From the NCBI GenBank assembly GCA_014377145.1, contig JACMQE010000009.1, positions 1-5,118 on the forward strand: 5,118 nucleotides of DNA. The letters run 5' to 3'. A program made the translations under genes and the position numbers. Below, piece by piece: positions 1-5,118 of the stretch. Each line of letters opens with the position of its first letter. Position 1 is the first letter of the stretch. The stretch comes from Glaciimonas sp. GTDB taxonomy: Bacteria > Pseudomonadota > Gammaproteobacteria > Burkholderiales > Burkholderiaceae. The notes below the pieces were generated by a model that was not told the origin of the DNA, did no database searches, and saw only the letters and a program-made list of their open reading frames with translations.

Positions 1-523
1 AGCCCAAGCTTCCCAAGTACACCGCAAACGGGCAATAACCGTCCACGCCGGCGTAAGTGCGCCCCACCAGCTCTTTCTTGGTGCCGCCGTTGTCCATTGC
101 AAAGGTATCGAGGTCCACCGGGGTGTAGCCACAGGCCAGAGCGCCAAAGTCAATGGCCTGGCCATTGATGCGGCTGCCCAGCAGCATCTGGTTCATCTTG
201 GGCGCCAGCTCAAACCAGGCGGCGGCGTGGGTATCCATGCGCTGGCCCAGGGTCGGGCTCGATGGCACGGCCGCCAAGCCCAACGCGCGCTTGAAGAAGC
301 CGTTGGTGCGAAAGCCCTCGATGGCGTCAAAGTCGCTTTTGCCCACACACAGCACGGCCAAATAGGATTTGAGGATCTCACTGTTGGCCACGCCCGAGCG
401 TACGGGGAACTTCGGATCGATCAGCGCATTGACGTTGACGCGCTTGAGGTATTTGCCGATGAATGCCAGTCCGGCGTGGGAGCTGAGATCGTAGGGCAGT
501 TTTTTGAAAAGGAAGTCGGTCAT
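1..523 (-). CDS. IS1380-family DDE transposase, N-terminal part (runs off window start)
   Basis: The gene starts at the ATG at 523 on the minus strand and gives 174 codons before leaving the window, still open. Family members are usually somewhat over 400 residues, so about 40% is visible. The N-terminal part (about 1-110) contains the DNA-binding-type region with the segment VPSSPTLGQRMD (86-97). The catalytic core begins at about 135 with VDLDTF (136-141), where Asp137 or Asp139 is expected to be the first acidic residue of the DDE triad. GGTKKE (146-151) and the YAGVDGYCPFAVYLG stretch (157-171) follow, and this order is typical of IS1380-family enzymes. The remaining catalytic Asp and Glu are outside the window. 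The start is supported by an AGGTGA ribosome-binding site eight bases upstream. No frameshift or internal stop is seen in the visible part. Role: cut-and-paste or copy transposition of its own element. Confidence 0.88.
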   Translation of the reverse strand, partial: MTDFLFKKLPYDLSSHAGLAFIGKYLKRVNVNALIDPKFPVRSGVANSEILKSYLAVLCVGKSDFDAIEGFRTNGFFKRALGLAAVPSSPTLGQRMDTHAAAWFELAPKMNQMLLGSRINGQAIDFGALACGYTPVDLDTFAMDNGGTKKELVGRTYAGVDGYCPFAVYLGSLG

Positions 524-531
524 GTGCGCGC

Positions 532-537
532 TCACCT
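532..537 (-). promoter_or_regulatory. Ribosome-binding site of the transposase
   Basis: On the minus strand AGGTGA lies eight bases before the ATG at 523. It is a near-consensus Shine-Dalgarno sequence at normal distance and decides the transposase start. It is the clearest ribosome-binding site in the window; none of the plus-strand genes has one as good. Confidence 0.7.
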
Positions 538-566
538 GTTGGGTGACCGACAAATGCACACTAAGT

Positions 567-592
567 TGTTGATTTCAATAGCGAAATCAGCA
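567..592. repeat. Subterminal inverted repeat in the IS end
   Basis: The arms TGTTGATTTC (567-576) and GAAATCAGCA (583-592) pair over ten positions, with one T-G wobble if folded as RNA, around a six-base loop AATAGC. The repeat lies between the transposase start and the IS tip. Possible roles are a transposase or host-factor site, or an RNA hairpin that limits reading from outside into the transposase. No T-run follows on either side, so it is not a normal intrinsic terminator. Confidence 0.5.
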
Positions 593-602
593 TATTTTGA
601 CT

Positions 603-621
603 ATGTAGCCACGGATTCAGG
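603..621 (-). repeat. Terminal inverted repeat (one copy) of the IS1380-family element
   Basis: Minus-strand reading from 621 inward gives CCTGAATCCGTGGCTACAT. The CC start and the CCTnnATY pattern agree with IS1380-family tips. It sits about 80 bases ahead of the transposase start, as expected for the left end. The exact inner limit cannot be set without the partner repeat, which is outside the window. Confidence 0.6.
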
Positions 622-624
622 TCT

Positions 625-1542
625 ATGAAAGAGGTCGTTTTAGTCACTGGTGCTTATGGCTTCGTTGGCCGGCATCTTGCTCGTGCGTTAGCGGCGCGTG
701 GCGCACATGTTGTCGGTATTGGTCATGGAAGCTGGGGGAGCGACGAATGGCGTCGCTGGGGTCTGGCCCGTTGGCACACTGCCGATGTCACAGTTGAAAC
801 CCTTACAACATATGGGGGCGATCCAGATCTTGTCTTCCACTGCGCTGGAAGCGGGTCGGTGGCGTTTTCAATGGCTCATCCGCAGCAGGACTTGCAGCGG
901 ACAGTTGTCAGTACGTTGGCTGTACTTGAGTACCTGCGATTGCATCGCTCCGGTGCTCGGTTGGTAATTCCCTCGAGTGCTGGCGTTTATGGTGTGGCGG
1001 CGCGCCTGCCGATATCAACAGATGCCGCGCTGCGGCCTTCCTCCCCGTATGGTGTACACAAAAAGATGGCTGAAGAGCTTTGCCGTTCATATGCCCAGCA
1101 TTTTGGTATTCGCTCGGCGTTGGTCCGATTGTTCTCTGTGTACGGAATAGGCATCCGTAAACAATTGCTGTGGGATGCTTGCGCAAAACTTAGTCGGGGT
1201 GTAGCGAGCTTTGCAGGCACGGGCCTAGAGACGCGAGATTGGTTGCACGTAGAAGATGCAGCCCAATTGATGCTGATCGCTGCTCAACACGCGTCGACTA
1301 CCTGCCCGGTGGTTAATGGCGGGGAGGGGCAGGCCGTATCGATTTGTGACGTGGTTGAATTAATTGCAACGCGCCTTGGTAACTCTCCTTGCCCTACATT
1401 CTCAGGTGAGGTTCGGGCTGGAGACCCGACTCACTATCAGGCTGATGTATCAGGTGCCTTGGCCTGGGGCTGGGTTCAGCGGCATGATAGGGTTCGCGAA
1501 ATGAACGCCTATGTGGACTGGTACCTAGCAGGTGCAGCGTGA
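625..1542 (+). CDS. NAD-dependent sugar-nucleotide epimerase/dehydratase (extended SDR)
   Basis: A 305-residue cytoplasmic enzyme of the extended short-chain dehydrogenase/reductase family, the usual length. The Rossmann NAD(P)-binding motif GAYGFVG is at 9-15. Further family signs are HCAGSGSVAFSM (72-83), the beta-strand end IPSSAGVYG (115-123) with the catalytic Ser, and the active-site Y142-x-x-x-K146 in SPYGVHK. RDWLHVEDAA (204-213) matches the RDxxHVxD motif of UDP-glucose 4-epimerase-like proteins. The C-terminal third should bind the nucleotide sugar. It probably epimerises, dehydrates or reduces a nucleoside-diphosphate sugar for the polysaccharide made by the neighbouring genes; the substrate cannot be read from sequence. 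The start at 625 is kept because the Rossmann motif sits at the normal distance from it. However, the IS tip ends only three bases before it, and no proper ribosome-binding site remains (only AGG at 619-621 or GGA at 613-615). Composition is intermediate between the IS and the AT-rich genes after it. Confidence 0.88.
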   Translation: MKEVVLVTGAYGFVGRHLARALAARGAHVVGIGHGSWGSDEWRRWGLARWHTADVTVETLTTYGGDPDLVFHCAGSGSVAFSMAHPQQDLQRTVVSTLAVLEYLRLHRSGARLVIPSSAGVYGVAARLPISTDAALRPSSPYGVHKKMAEELCRSYAQHFGIRSALVRLFSVYGIGIRKQLLWDACAKLSRGVASFAGTGLETRDWLHVEDAAQLMLIAAQHASTTCPVVNGGEGQAVSICDVVELIATRLGNSPCPTFSGEVRAGDPTHYQADVSGALAWGWVQRHDRVREMNAYVDWYLAGAA

Positions 1543-1586
1543 CTTCTCCCCGACAATATCAACACGAAAAATTTTTTCATTAAACC

Positions 1587-2765
1587 ATGATCTATGTTGG
1601 CTTTATTTTCGCTTTTCAGGATGAAAAATGGCTCGGTGGCATTAACTACTATAAAAACCTCCTCAGAGCGATAAGTTCGCTACCGGATTCCGGCAGGAAG
1701 ATCGAGCCCATAATCTTTACCGGTTTCAACATAAACAGCGATTTTCTTGCAAAACTTCCACCATTTAAAATTGTTCGTACCCGTCTGCTGGACCGTCTGC
1801 ACCCTGCCTGGATAGTTAGAAAAATTATTCAGCGAACAACAGGCTGCGACTGGCTTTTTGAAAAAATATTGAATATCCACGGTGTGCAAGTGTTATCGCA
1901 TCACGAATCGCTCGGGCATCGATCTCGCATATTAACAATCGGCTGGATTTCGGATTTTCAGCATCGGCATCTGCCAGATTTTTTTAGTCAGGAAGAAATC
2001 AACCATCGTAATTATGCACATCACGAGCTTTGCGCTGGCTCTGACACAGTGGTGGTGAGTAGTAATAATGCAAAAACCGACATACTTAACTTTATTCCAG
2101 AGTCAAGTGCCAAGGTTAGGGTTTTACAGTTCGCCGCTGATGCGAATATCGATATAGCACAACCGGGCATTGCTGACATAGAGGAAAAGTATGGATTTAT
2201 ACAACCTTACTTTCATCTACCCAATCAGTTCTGGATTCATAAAAATCATATCGTTGTAATAAATGCGCTAAAACTACTTAAAGAACGCAATATAGTCGCT
2301 ACTGTTTTGGTTACAGGTAACACGTCAGATTTTCGTCAGCCTGAACATTTCAATAACCTTGTCAGAAAGGTAAAAGAGTATGGTTTGGAAGACAATTTTA
2401 GGATTCTTGGTCTACTCCCGAGCTCGGATCTTCTTGTGATGATGAAAAATGCAGTTGCGTTAATTAATCCATCGCTTTTTGAAGGATGGAGTACAACAGT
2501 AGAAGAGGCTAAAATGCTGGGAAAAATAATCATATTATCTGATATAGCCGTACATAAAGAGCAGGCGCCAAAAGGTGGAGTTTTCTTCAGTAAAGATGAC
2601 CCGGTTCAACTGGCACAACTTATGTCCAGTGTTCTCACTGACTGGCGTGCCGCAGGGGCAAATCACTCGGTCCCAAACGCTGATACAGATGCCAAAGCTG
2701 CAATGATCAATTTTGGAAATTCATATCAAGATATCGTTTTGGAGGTGGTTAGGGACGTGGAGTAA
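1587..2765 (+). CDS. GT-B glycosyltransferase, family 4/1 type
   Basis: A 392-residue retaining glycosyltransferase with the two-lobed GT-B fold. The N-terminal lobe starts at once with the strand IYVGFIFAF and the GG of WLGGINYYKNLL (15-26), the glycine turn near the acceptor/donor cleft. WISDFQHRHLPDFF (120-133) is typical of this polysaccharide-cluster group. In the C-terminal lobe, NQFWIHKNH (213-221) and NPSLFEGWSTTVEEAK (294-309) carry the donor-binding EX7E motif (Glu299 and Glu307). It has no signal peptide or membrane span and is expected on the inner face of the cytoplasmic membrane, adding one sugar to a lipid-linked repeat unit. Donor and acceptor are unknown. It starts 44 bases after the epimerase, and an in-frame stop at 1581-1583 excludes an earlier start. 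No good Shine-Dalgarno sequence precedes it. The gene is clearly AT-richer than the epimerase before it, suggesting a different origin. Confidence 0.87.
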   Translation: MIYVGFIFAFQDEKWLGGINYYKNLLRAISSLPDSGRKIEPIIFTGFNINSDFLAKLPPFKIVRTRLLDRLHPAWIVRKIIQRTTGCDWLFEKILNIHGVQVLSHHESLGHRSRILTIGWISDFQHRHLPDFFSQEEINHRNYAHHELCAGSDTVVVSSNNAKTDILNFIPESSAKVRVLQFAADANIDIAQPGIADIEEKYGFIQPYFHLPNQFWIHKNHIVVINALKLLKERNIVATVLVTGNTSDFRQPEHFNNLVRKVKEYGLEDNFRILGLLPSSDLLVMMKNAVALINPSLFEGWSTTVEEAKMLGKIIILSDIAVHKEQAPKGGVFFSKDDPVQLAQLMSSVLTDWRAAGANHSVPNADTDAKAAMINFGNSYQDIVLEVVRDVE

Positions 2766-2788
2766 ATTGCGGACTGAAAACTATTTTT

Positions 2789-4030
2789 ATGAAGATTGAT
2801 ACTACCTTCACCATTCTGACGCTGGCTGTTGTTGCTATCTCGGGAAATCCGGCTGTTTATGTTTTCGGTAGGGAAGTTGCTTATGTTGCTCTTTTTGCAG
2901 TTTTTCTGGCACTCTGGCTTTTAAGGTCCGTGAGGCTGACATACAAGGACAAACTTTCCCTTGGGTTTTTTGCGTTGCTGGTTACCGTGCAAATTTCAAG
3001 TTTTGGGTTAGTGGCGTTGAAGGCGTCGATAGGTTTTATGATAACTCTTGGTATTGCGTTACTTGCAGTGCGATTAATCCCTGAGTTTCAAAAACGATTT
3101 GTGCAGGTCATGTATGCTATTTCACTTGTCAGCTTTCCGTTCTTTATTCCTAGAATATTCGGTGTGGACATGCAGCGCTTGTTTAACTTTATTCGCATAC
3201 CGCTCGGACCTAACAGCATCGACTTTCATATCGGAGTATTCAATCTAAGAGATGAGTACGATGGCATTATCCGTAATATGAGTATGTTCTGGGAGCCAGG
3301 GGCATTCGCCGGATACTTGGTATTGGCGTTGTTGTTTTTAATTCGTGACGGTAAATCAACATTTAGATTATCCAGACAGGGCCTGGTACTTATTGTTGCA
3401 TTGTTGTCAACGCAATCGACCACTGGTTATTTGACACTTATGGCATTGATAATCTATTATTTGTATAAGTCAGACTGGGCCAAAAGAACAACGGCAAGAT
3501 TGTTTTTTTTACCTGTTTTAACTCTATGCCTCATTGGAGCGGTTGCCATTGCAATCAATGAGTTCGCTTTTTTAGGCGAGAAGATAAGCATCCAGCTTGA
3601 AGAAGCAAGCCGGAAGGATGACTTCAGCAGGCTCAATCGATTTGGTAACTTTCTATACGATGTCGAATGGATCGCCCAAAGGCCAATTTTGGGCTGGAGC
3701 GCAACCCCTGAGACCAGAGTTTTGTTGGATCCTGAGGTTGCTGAACTTTTGAGCGGGCAGGGAAACGGACTAACTGGATTTACCGTAAAGTTTGGCTTGT
3801 CTGGTTTGCTGGTCTATTTACTTTGTGTATTTTCAAATACTCGGCGCTTGACTGGTTCGCTGCCGTTCTCGCTGTTTACTGTTGGCATTGTGAGCATTCT
3901 TTTAAATGGAGAGCAATTTTTGAATTACCCCCTTTTTCTTTCTCTGATCTTTGACACAAGAAATAAGGTGATGCCTTTAACTGGGAGGATAACTCCCGTG
4001 GATTATAAAAGGACGAGAATGCCTGTCTGA
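2789..4030 (+). CDS. O-antigen/polysaccharide polymerase-type membrane protein (Wzy-like)
   Basis: A 413-residue integral membrane protein with about ten to twelve hydrophobic segments. Clear ones are at roughly 29-46, 57-74, 77-95, 104-121, 171-186, 197-225, 236-257, 329-348 and 358-388. Larger hydrophilic stretches at about 122-165 and 260-325 are likely periplasmic loops. RNMSMFWEPGAF (162-173), STQSTTGY (207-214), RLNRF (281-285) and GW (302-303) are the kinds of motif seen in the O-antigen ligase/polymerase superfamily, where loop arginines are important. Polymerase and ligase are hard to separate by sequence. Polymerase is favoured because the gene lies among glycosyltransferases, but ligase remains possible. 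It would join repeat units on undecaprenyl diphosphate in the periplasm. It begins 23 bases after the preceding gene, without a strong ribosome-binding site, and is equally AT-rich. A run of eight Ts at 3503-3510 encodes Phe-Phe-Leu (239-241). Confidence 0.8.
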   Translation: MKIDTTFTILTLAVVAISGNPAVYVFGREVAYVALFAVFLALWLLRSVRLTYKDKLSLGFFALLVTVQISSFGLVALKASIGFMITLGIALLAVRLIPEFQKRFVQVMYAISLVSFPFFIPRIFGVDMQRLFNFIRIPLGPNSIDFHIGVFNLRDEYDGIIRNMSMFWEPGAFAGYLVLALLFLIRDGKSTFRLSRQGLVLIVALLSTQSTTGYLTLMALIIYYLYKSDWAKRTTARLFFLPVLTLCLIGAVAIAINEFAFLGEKISIQLEEASRKDDFSRLNRFGNFLYDVEWIAQRPILGWSATPETRVLLDPEVAELLSGQGNGLTGFTVKFGLSGLLVYLLCVFSNTRRLTGSLPFSLFTVGIVSILLNGEQFLNYPLFLSLIFDTRNKVMPLTGRITPVDYKRTRMPV

Positions 4031-4212
4031 TGAGCGGATATTTTCGGAAGGGTCTTAATGTTACGGTACAGATGTATCGCTTGGTGTTTCTGATAAAATG
4101 CTGACAAGTGGTATGTGATGCGCACGTTGATAAATTTCTCAAGGCGGTGTGCATGGTGATTGAGAAGCGTTATCAATTCAAGTTCATTAAAATTGATACA
4201 GAGAAAGCATAG
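4030..4212 (+). pseudogene. Possible decayed small gene, broken by one stop
   Basis: An ATG at 4030-4032 overlaps the polymerase stop in the form TGATG, the arrangement of translationally coupled genes. It opens 24 codons (MSGYFRKGLNVTVQMYRLVF then LIKC) that end at TGA 4102-4104. The same frame then continues for 35 more codons to TAG at 4210-4212, with a plausible basic, hydrophobic make-up (for example FLKAVCMVIEKRYQFKFIKI). The whole could be a roughly 60-codon remnant of a polysaccharide gene, or simply chance in AT-rich DNA, since a 60-codon frame with one stop is not rare. I recognise no family. The short coupled peptide alone could also be real. Confidence 0.2.
4171..4198. repeat. Inverted repeat overlapping the promoter -35
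   Basis: TATCAATT (4171-4178) and AATTGATA (4191-4198) are exact reverse complements separated by 12 bases. The right arm contains the whole -35 candidate TTGATA. The spacing puts the arm centres 20 bases apart, about two helical turns, as in a binding site for a dimeric regulator. No T-run follows, so a terminator is unlikely. Confidence 0.4.
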
Positions 4213-4221
4213 TGATGTAAT
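4193..4221 (+). promoter_or_regulatory. Sigma70-like promoter candidate for the last glycosyltransferase
   Basis: TTGATA (4193-4198) and TGTAAT (4216-4221) each differ from the -35 and -10 consensus by one base and are separated by the ideal 17 bases. Transcription would begin near 4228 and give a leader of about 90 bases before the ATG at 4321. This suggests that the last gene can be transcribed separately from the operon before it. AT-rich DNA gives such matches by chance, so support is moderate. Confidence 0.45.
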
Positions 4222-4228
4222 CATGATT
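4219..4228. repeat. 10-base palindrome at the expected transcription start
   Basis: AATCATGATT is a perfect palindrome that overlaps the last bases of the -10 candidate and reaches the predicted start of transcription. It could be part of an operator, but a 10-base palindrome in AT-rich DNA may be chance. Confidence 0.25.
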
Positions 4229-4320
4229 GCAAAATACGTTAAGAATCAGGGTGACGAGTAAAACAAGCCGCATATATGTTTTGCAGCGTCTGACTTGTTA
4301 GAAATCAATGAAAAAAAGAA

Positions 4321-5118
4321 ATGAAATTTGACTTGATAAATGTGAATGGCCTATCCGATATGGAAAGTTCTTCTGTAGCGACCCTGCGGCTGGCTGTCAT
4401 CATGACCTGCTTTAACCGAAAGCAGCATACCCTCGAATGCTTGCACGCACTGGCTACAAATACGTCTCTTGAAAAAGTCCAAATGTCTGTTGTACTGGTC
4501 GATGACGGAAGCACGGATGGTACGGCTGATGCTGTGCGGGCGGCATTCCCTTGGGTACATGTGGTGATAGGCGACAGCAATCTTTTTTGGTGCCGTGGCA
4601 TGTATAAGGCCTTTGATATCGCCCTGCAAGGTAACTATGATTATTACCTTTGGCTGAACGACGACACCATGCTTCGACCGGATGCGTTATCGCGTTTGCT
4701 TCAGTGTGCGGCCACCGTAGGGCAAAGCAAGGCAGCAATTGTGGTCGGCAGTACGGTAGATGCCGCGACCGGAGCGCTTACCTACGGCGGCGTGGTTCGG
4801 TCGTCCCGATTCAGACCTATTACGTTCCAACGGGCGGTGCTTGCTGACGTGCCACAACGCTGCGACTCAATGACTGGCAATATCGTATTAATACCGGCAG
4901 CGGTAGCACGTACCGTAGGCAACCTTGATCCCGCATTCGAACATGCCATGGGCGACACTGATTACGCCTTGCGGGCTCGCCAATTGGGCTTCGAAGTATG
5001 GGCTGGACCTGGTGTGTTCGGAACTTGCCACCACAATCCGGTTGAGGGAACGTACCTCGACTCAAGTCAACCGATGTCGTTCCGTTGGCGCCAGATGATG
5101 AGCCGTAAGGGCTTGCCG
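4321..5118 (+). CDS. Family 2 (GT-A) glycosyltransferase, 3' end outside window
   Basis: The frame is open from the ATG at 4321 to the window end (266 codons, no stop), so the gene is partial. It shows the GT-A inverting transferase order: strand LAVIMTCFNR (24-33), nucleotide-binding VVLVDDGSTDGT (57-68), then NLFWCRGMYKAF (87-98). YLWLNDDTML (109-118) has the metal-binding acidic pair Asp114-Asp115 (DXD-like). MTGNIVLIP (184-192) and MGDTDYALRARQLGF (210-224) follow, the latter with the probable catalytic-base Asp, then CHHNP (236-240). Such proteins add rhamnose or other sugars during O-antigen assembly; the actual sugar is unknown. No membrane span is visible. An in-frame TGA at 4309-4311 excludes an earlier start. 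Met14 (4360) is an alternative, since the first 20 residues precede the conserved fold. No strong ribosome-binding site is present, only the purine run before 4321. It is GC-richer than the polymerase and its own spacer. Confidence 0.88.
   Translation, partial: MKFDLINVNGLSDMESSSVATLRLAVIMTCFNRKQHTLECLHALATNTSLEKVQMSVVLVDDGSTDGTADAVRAAFPWVHVVIGDSNLFWCRGMYKAFDIALQGNYDYYLWLNDDTMLRPDALSRLLQCAATVGQSKAAIVVGSTVDAATGALTYGGVVRSSRFRPITFQRAVLADVPQRCDSMTGNIVLIPAAVARTVGNLDPAFEHAMGDTDYALRARQLGFEVWAGPGVFGTCHHNPVEGTYLDSSQPMSFRWRQMMSRKGLP

Larger units (their letters stand above)
1..621 (-). mobile_element. IS1380-family insertion sequence, 5' (transposase-start) end only
   Basis: This is the part of an insertion sequence that holds the start of its transposase gene (minus strand) plus about 98 bases of non-coding end. 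The outer limit is placed at 621. Read outward-in on the minus strand, the sequence there begins with CCTGAATCCGTGG, which fits the CC-starting terminal repeats of the IS1380 family (the ISEcp1 group begins CCTAGATTC, from memory). The next base outside belongs to the few nucleotides before the start codon of the following gene. The other end, and with it the matching inverted repeat and any target duplication, lies beyond position 1, so the boundary rests on one end only. Family members usually make a short duplication of about 4 bases; here that would include TCTA at 622-625. The element is GC-rich compared with most of the window. Confidence 0.8.
4031..4320. other. AT-rich spacer without a convincing gene
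   Basis: These 290 bases lie between the stop of the polymerase and the start of the last glycosyltransferase. They hold a promoter candidate (4193-4221), an 8-base inverted repeat around and into it, a 10-base palindrome at 4219-4228, and a possible remnant of a small gene at 4030-4212. No RNA gene, transposon end or intrinsic terminator (stem plus T-run) was found. Reading frames on the minus strand across this stretch extend into neighbouring genes and match no family I know. The rest of the spacer shows nothing I can name. Confidence 0.6.

Noticed and set aside
908..1220. Minus-strand frames of 92 and 77 codons inside the epimerase gene
   Set aside because: They are fully inside a gene whose plus-strand product has clear SDR motifs, and have no independent support.
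3983..3997. Hairpin GGGAG-GATAA-CTCCC near the end of the polymerase gene
   Set aside because: The stem is only five pairs, it is inside the coding region and no T-run follows, so it is not supported as a terminator.
4141..4155. AAGGCGGTGTGCATG, resembling the ops/JUMPstart element of polysaccharide operons (GGCGGTAGCGTG)
   Set aside because: Only the first six bases of the core (GGCGGT) match and the rest differs. It also lies inside the cluster rather than ahead of the first gene, so the match is likely chance.
3876..4224. Minus-strand open frames of 92 and 73 codons across the polymerase end and spacer
   Set aside because: They are low-complexity in content, overlap each other and the polymerase, and show no family motif or initiation signal.
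4305..4738. Three overlapping minus-strand open frames of 92-98 codons opposite the last glycosyltransferase
   Set aside because: The plus-strand frame here has all GT-A motifs in order. The opposite frames have no recognisable domain and no ribosome-binding site, and look like composition shadows.
1..5118. CRISPR arrays, tRNA or rRNA genes, defence or toxin systems
   Set aside because: No regularly spaced repeats, no tRNA-like or rRNA-like sequence and no such protein motifs were seen on either strand. The window is explained by an IS end and a polysaccharide cluster.

Overview
The window looks like one edge of a surface-polysaccharide (O-antigen or capsule-type) gene cluster in a Gram-negative proteobacterium, next to an insertion sequence. 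The phylum is inferred from three things: the transposase and the polysaccharide genes resemble those of beta- and gammaproteobacteria (Comamonas/Acidovorax or Pseudomonas-like), the base composition is patchy, and a Wzy-type polymerase is present. The genus cannot be fixed from this sequence.

Layout. Positions 1-621 are the 5' end of an IS1380-family element on the minus strand. It carries the first 174 codons of its transposase (1-523) and a terminal segment ending at a CCTGAATC-type tip at 621. Only three bases separate that tip from the ATG of the next gene. On the plus strand follow an extended short-chain dehydrogenase/reductase (NAD-dependent sugar-nucleotide epimerase/dehydratase, 625-1542), a GT-B retaining glycosyltransferase (1587-2765) and a polytopic membrane protein of the O-antigen polymerase type (2789-4030). 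Gaps of 44 and 23 bases suggest one transcription unit. An AT-rich stretch of 290 bases without a convincing gene follows (4031-4320). It holds a good sigma70-like promoter candidate with inverted repeats over its -35 and -10/start region, and possibly the remains of a small gene. A family 2 (GT-A) glycosyltransferase starts at 4321 and runs off the window end still open (266 codons visible).

How the genes work together (inference from families). The epimerase would make or modify an activated sugar. The two glycosyltransferases would add sugars to an undecaprenyl-diphosphate-linked repeat unit on the cytoplasmic face. The membrane protein would polymerise flipped repeat units in the periplasm. 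No flippase (Wzx), chain-length regulator (Wzz), ligase or initiating transferase is in the window.

Composition is mosaic: GC-rich in the IS, intermediate in the epimerase, clearly AT-rich in the first glycosyltransferase, the polymerase and the spacer, then GC-richer again in the last glycosyltransferase. That is usual for polysaccharide loci assembled by transfer. I see no evidence for a wholly new system. The most unusual points are the insertion sequence ending three bases before a start codon and the structured spacer ahead of the last gene.
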